From contig UCFC01000041.1 in assembly GCA_900471515.1 (NCBI GenBank), forward strand, positions 1 through 64,000: a stretch of DNA of 64,000 bases, given 5' to 3'. Positions 62,457 to 64,000 of this stretch are shown piece by piece. Numbering within the stretch: the stretch's first letter is position 1; the number at the start of each line of letters is the position of its first letter. Position numbers and translations under genes: made by a program. This DNA comes from Hyphomicrobiales bacterium. GTDB taxonomy: Bacteria > Pseudomonadota > Alphaproteobacteria > Rhizobiales > Rhizobiaceae. The notes under the pieces are model-generated. The model did not search any database. It saw nothing but the letters and a program-made list of their open reading frames with translations, and was not told the DNA's origin.

Positions 62457-63756
62457 CATTACAGTTGCATTTTTGTTTTAAGATGCGCTTGCCTCGCTGC
62501 GGCTTGGTGTGCCCGTCGCCAAAGCGACCATGCGATGACGGATGAAGGTTCAATTCGTCGTCGTGCAAGGCGGGTTGCGATCCGGCGAATTTCCTGGATC
62601 GACCAGCGGATCAGTTGCTGATGCCGGGTCCTAAGCGCTGCTTCGTTTTTGGGGGCGGCATAGTGTTGGCGCGATGACGAATGACAGCCATCATGGCGAA
62701 TGCGGGCATGACCAGCTTTTCCATGGATGTGCCAACCGGACACCATGTGGAGAAGAAAGCGAGATCGCCGTCGGCGATGTTGCGGCGGATCAGCAGCCCG
62801 CGTGTCCAGATGCCGGGGAATGCCGCATCGAAATCATCGGCATCGAGATCGGCCAATTCGAGATAGACCCAATCATGCAATCGCGCGCCCTTGGTCCCAT
62901 CGCTGGCCGACAGGCGTCGCCAGGCATCGTCAGGCAAGGCTTCGGCAATGTCCTTCGCTGTCCCGGCAACGGCCAGCGGTTTGCCCCATGAGCGAAACAG
63001 ATGATTGGCGTTCACGCCCAGCACATAGCCCTTGGCGGATCGTTTGAGCGCCATTTCGATGTCGCCCACGCCATAGACACTGTCGGCAGCCACCCAGGAA
63101 AATGGCACATCCGAAGCGATCGCCCGCTCGATCATGGCAAGCGCCAGTGCCGGCTTGGTCAGAAAGCTGACAGTGTCCGGCACATGAGCCCTGGCCATAC
63201 GGTTCCGGTCCTCCGTCCAGACCTTCGGCAGGTAGAGTGCCCGGTCGATGAAGGCATGACCATGGCGGGAGACATACGATGCGAACACGCCGATCTGGCA
63301 ATTGGTGATCTTGCCCGCCGAACCTGTGTATTGCCGGCCGACACCACAGGATGCCTTGCCCTGCTTGAGAAAACCGGTCTCGTCGATCACCAGGACGGCA
63401 TCAGCATCGGCCAACGTCTCAAGGGCATAGTCACGCACGATATCGCGCAAGGCATCCGCGTCCCAATGACCACGCCCCAGAATAGCCTGTTGCCGCCATG
63501 GGCCGGGATCGCCGGCCGCCTCCGCCCGCATCCATCCCGTCTTGCGCCGCTCTTCTCCCAGCAAGCCGTCCAGAAATTGGCTCGCTGAATTCGCCACTCG
63601 CTCCTGTGTGAACAGCGGTCGCATTCGCGCTTTCACATCGCGCAACGAAGACGCCCAAAGCTCAAGTGTCGTCTCTATCGATACACCTGTCATCCATGAC
63701 CTCCGAATCATGGAGACCTATAGATTCAGGCAATGCATAAAAATGCAACTGTAATG
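62457..63756. mobile_element. IS701-family element with intact ends and disrupted transposase
   Basis: About 1300 bases bounded by perfect 18-base terminal inverted repeats (CATTACAGTTGCATTTTT at 62457-62474 and its complement at 63739-63756). The flanking bases (CTAT and CTAG) are a near, not exact, match for a 4-base target duplication. It is inserted next to the decayed HtrA copy. Confidence 0.85.
62459..63711 (-). pseudogene. IS701-family DDE transposase, internally deleted and frameshifted
   Basis: Starts MIRRSWMTGVSIETTLELWA and reads in frame to about 62700, with the first catalytic Asp in VLVIDETGFLKQG and the second in SWVAADSVYG. After TWCPVGTSMEKLV the frame jumps directly to MPAFAMMAVIRHRAN: the roughly 40 residues that normally lie between, with the catalytic Glu, are missing. 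A shift near 62650 puts the C-terminus (LIRWSIQEIRRIATRLARRR) in another frame. Probably non-functional. Confidence 0.82.
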
Positions 63757-64000
63757 CTAGAGCGCTGAGAGCAATCCCCTTTACAGTGTCCTAATTTCCG
63801 TCGCTTCTTTAATCTGCCGAAGCAGCAACCCCAGGCAAGAATGAGCGTCGGCTCGGGCGCCATCGTCGATGCCGTGAAAGGTCATGTGCTGGCAAACCAT
63901 CATGTCGTCGATGGCGGATCCGAAATTTAGGTGACGCAAAGGATGGACGTCAGCGGCCCGCAAAACTCATCGGCAGCGACAAGGAGACCGATATCGCGTT
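63757..64000 (+). pseudogene. Decayed second copy of the HtrA/DegP protease gene
   Basis: The sequence reads NFRRFFNLPKQQPQARMSVG, then KGHVLANHHVVDGGSE, an in-frame TAG, and after a one-base shift KDGRQRPAKLIGSDKETDIA. This follows the intact protease at 25709-27094 (residues 78-145) almost word for word, including the catalytic His and Asp regions. The upstream end meets the IS701 element and the rest runs off the window. One stop and at least two shifts make it a pseudogene. Confidence 0.85.

Noticed and set aside
1..64000. CRISPR array or cas genes
   Set aside because: No regularly spaced short repeats and no cas-like protein on either strand.

Overview
The window reads as accessory DNA, probably a large plasmid or genomic island, of an alphaproteobacterium of the Rhizobium/Agrobacterium group. 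Evidence: a usg homologue, DUF1403 plus ScpB pairs, HWE histidine kinase remnants, DUF6894/DUF2934/DUF892 stress proteins, CIRCE and RpoH-type control of groESL, and the density of IS110, IS66, IS481 and IS701 remnants. No rRNA, complete tRNA, replication gene or CRISPR array was found.

1-14.8 kb is a defence island. It holds an unrecognised gene plus a PfkB-fold kinase, a patatin-like phospholipase with a membrane hairpin and a coupled small protein, a complete four-gene QatABCD antiphage operon (4151-9139), and a minus-strand locus of an unfamiliar P-loop NTPase/nuclease and a partner. The NTPase is broken by two apparent frameshifts and one in-frame stop. The right edge has a tRNA T-arm-like sequence and an IS110 left end.

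14.8-25.1 kb carries stress and signalling genes: a Crp/Fnr regulator, catalase HPII, a DUF892 ferritin-like protein with a candidate general-stress promoter, and a cluster of GGDEF-EAL protein, BLUF photoreceptor (frameshifted), two-domain KaiC-like ATPase and hybrid histidine kinase.

25.7-37.2 kb is a protein-quality-control and heat-shock block: HtrA protease, SPW membrane protein, an RNA polymerase omega-like protein, an ETC complex I-domain protein, two Hsp20 chaperones (the first behind a hairpin that sequesters its ribosome binding site), glycogen debranching enzyme, a GT4 glycosyltransferase, groEL/groES and usg. 37.2-48.5 kb has decayed genes (HWE kinase, metallo-hydrolase), alpha/beta hydrolases, a stress operon (metallo-hydrolase, DsrE, DUF302, Dps) and three AraC regulators.

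48.5-64 kb is a mobile-element graveyard: an integrase, two copies of a truncated DUF1403 plus ScpB pair as direct repeats flanking a frameshifted autotransporter, a serine recombinase remnant, nested IS481/IS66/IS110 remains, a PepSY-cytochrome b561-two-component cluster, a decayed apbE, an IS701 element with intact ends, and at the right edge a decayed second copy of the HtrA gene. Many broken genes differ from an intact frame by one base, so decay and assembly error must be kept apart.
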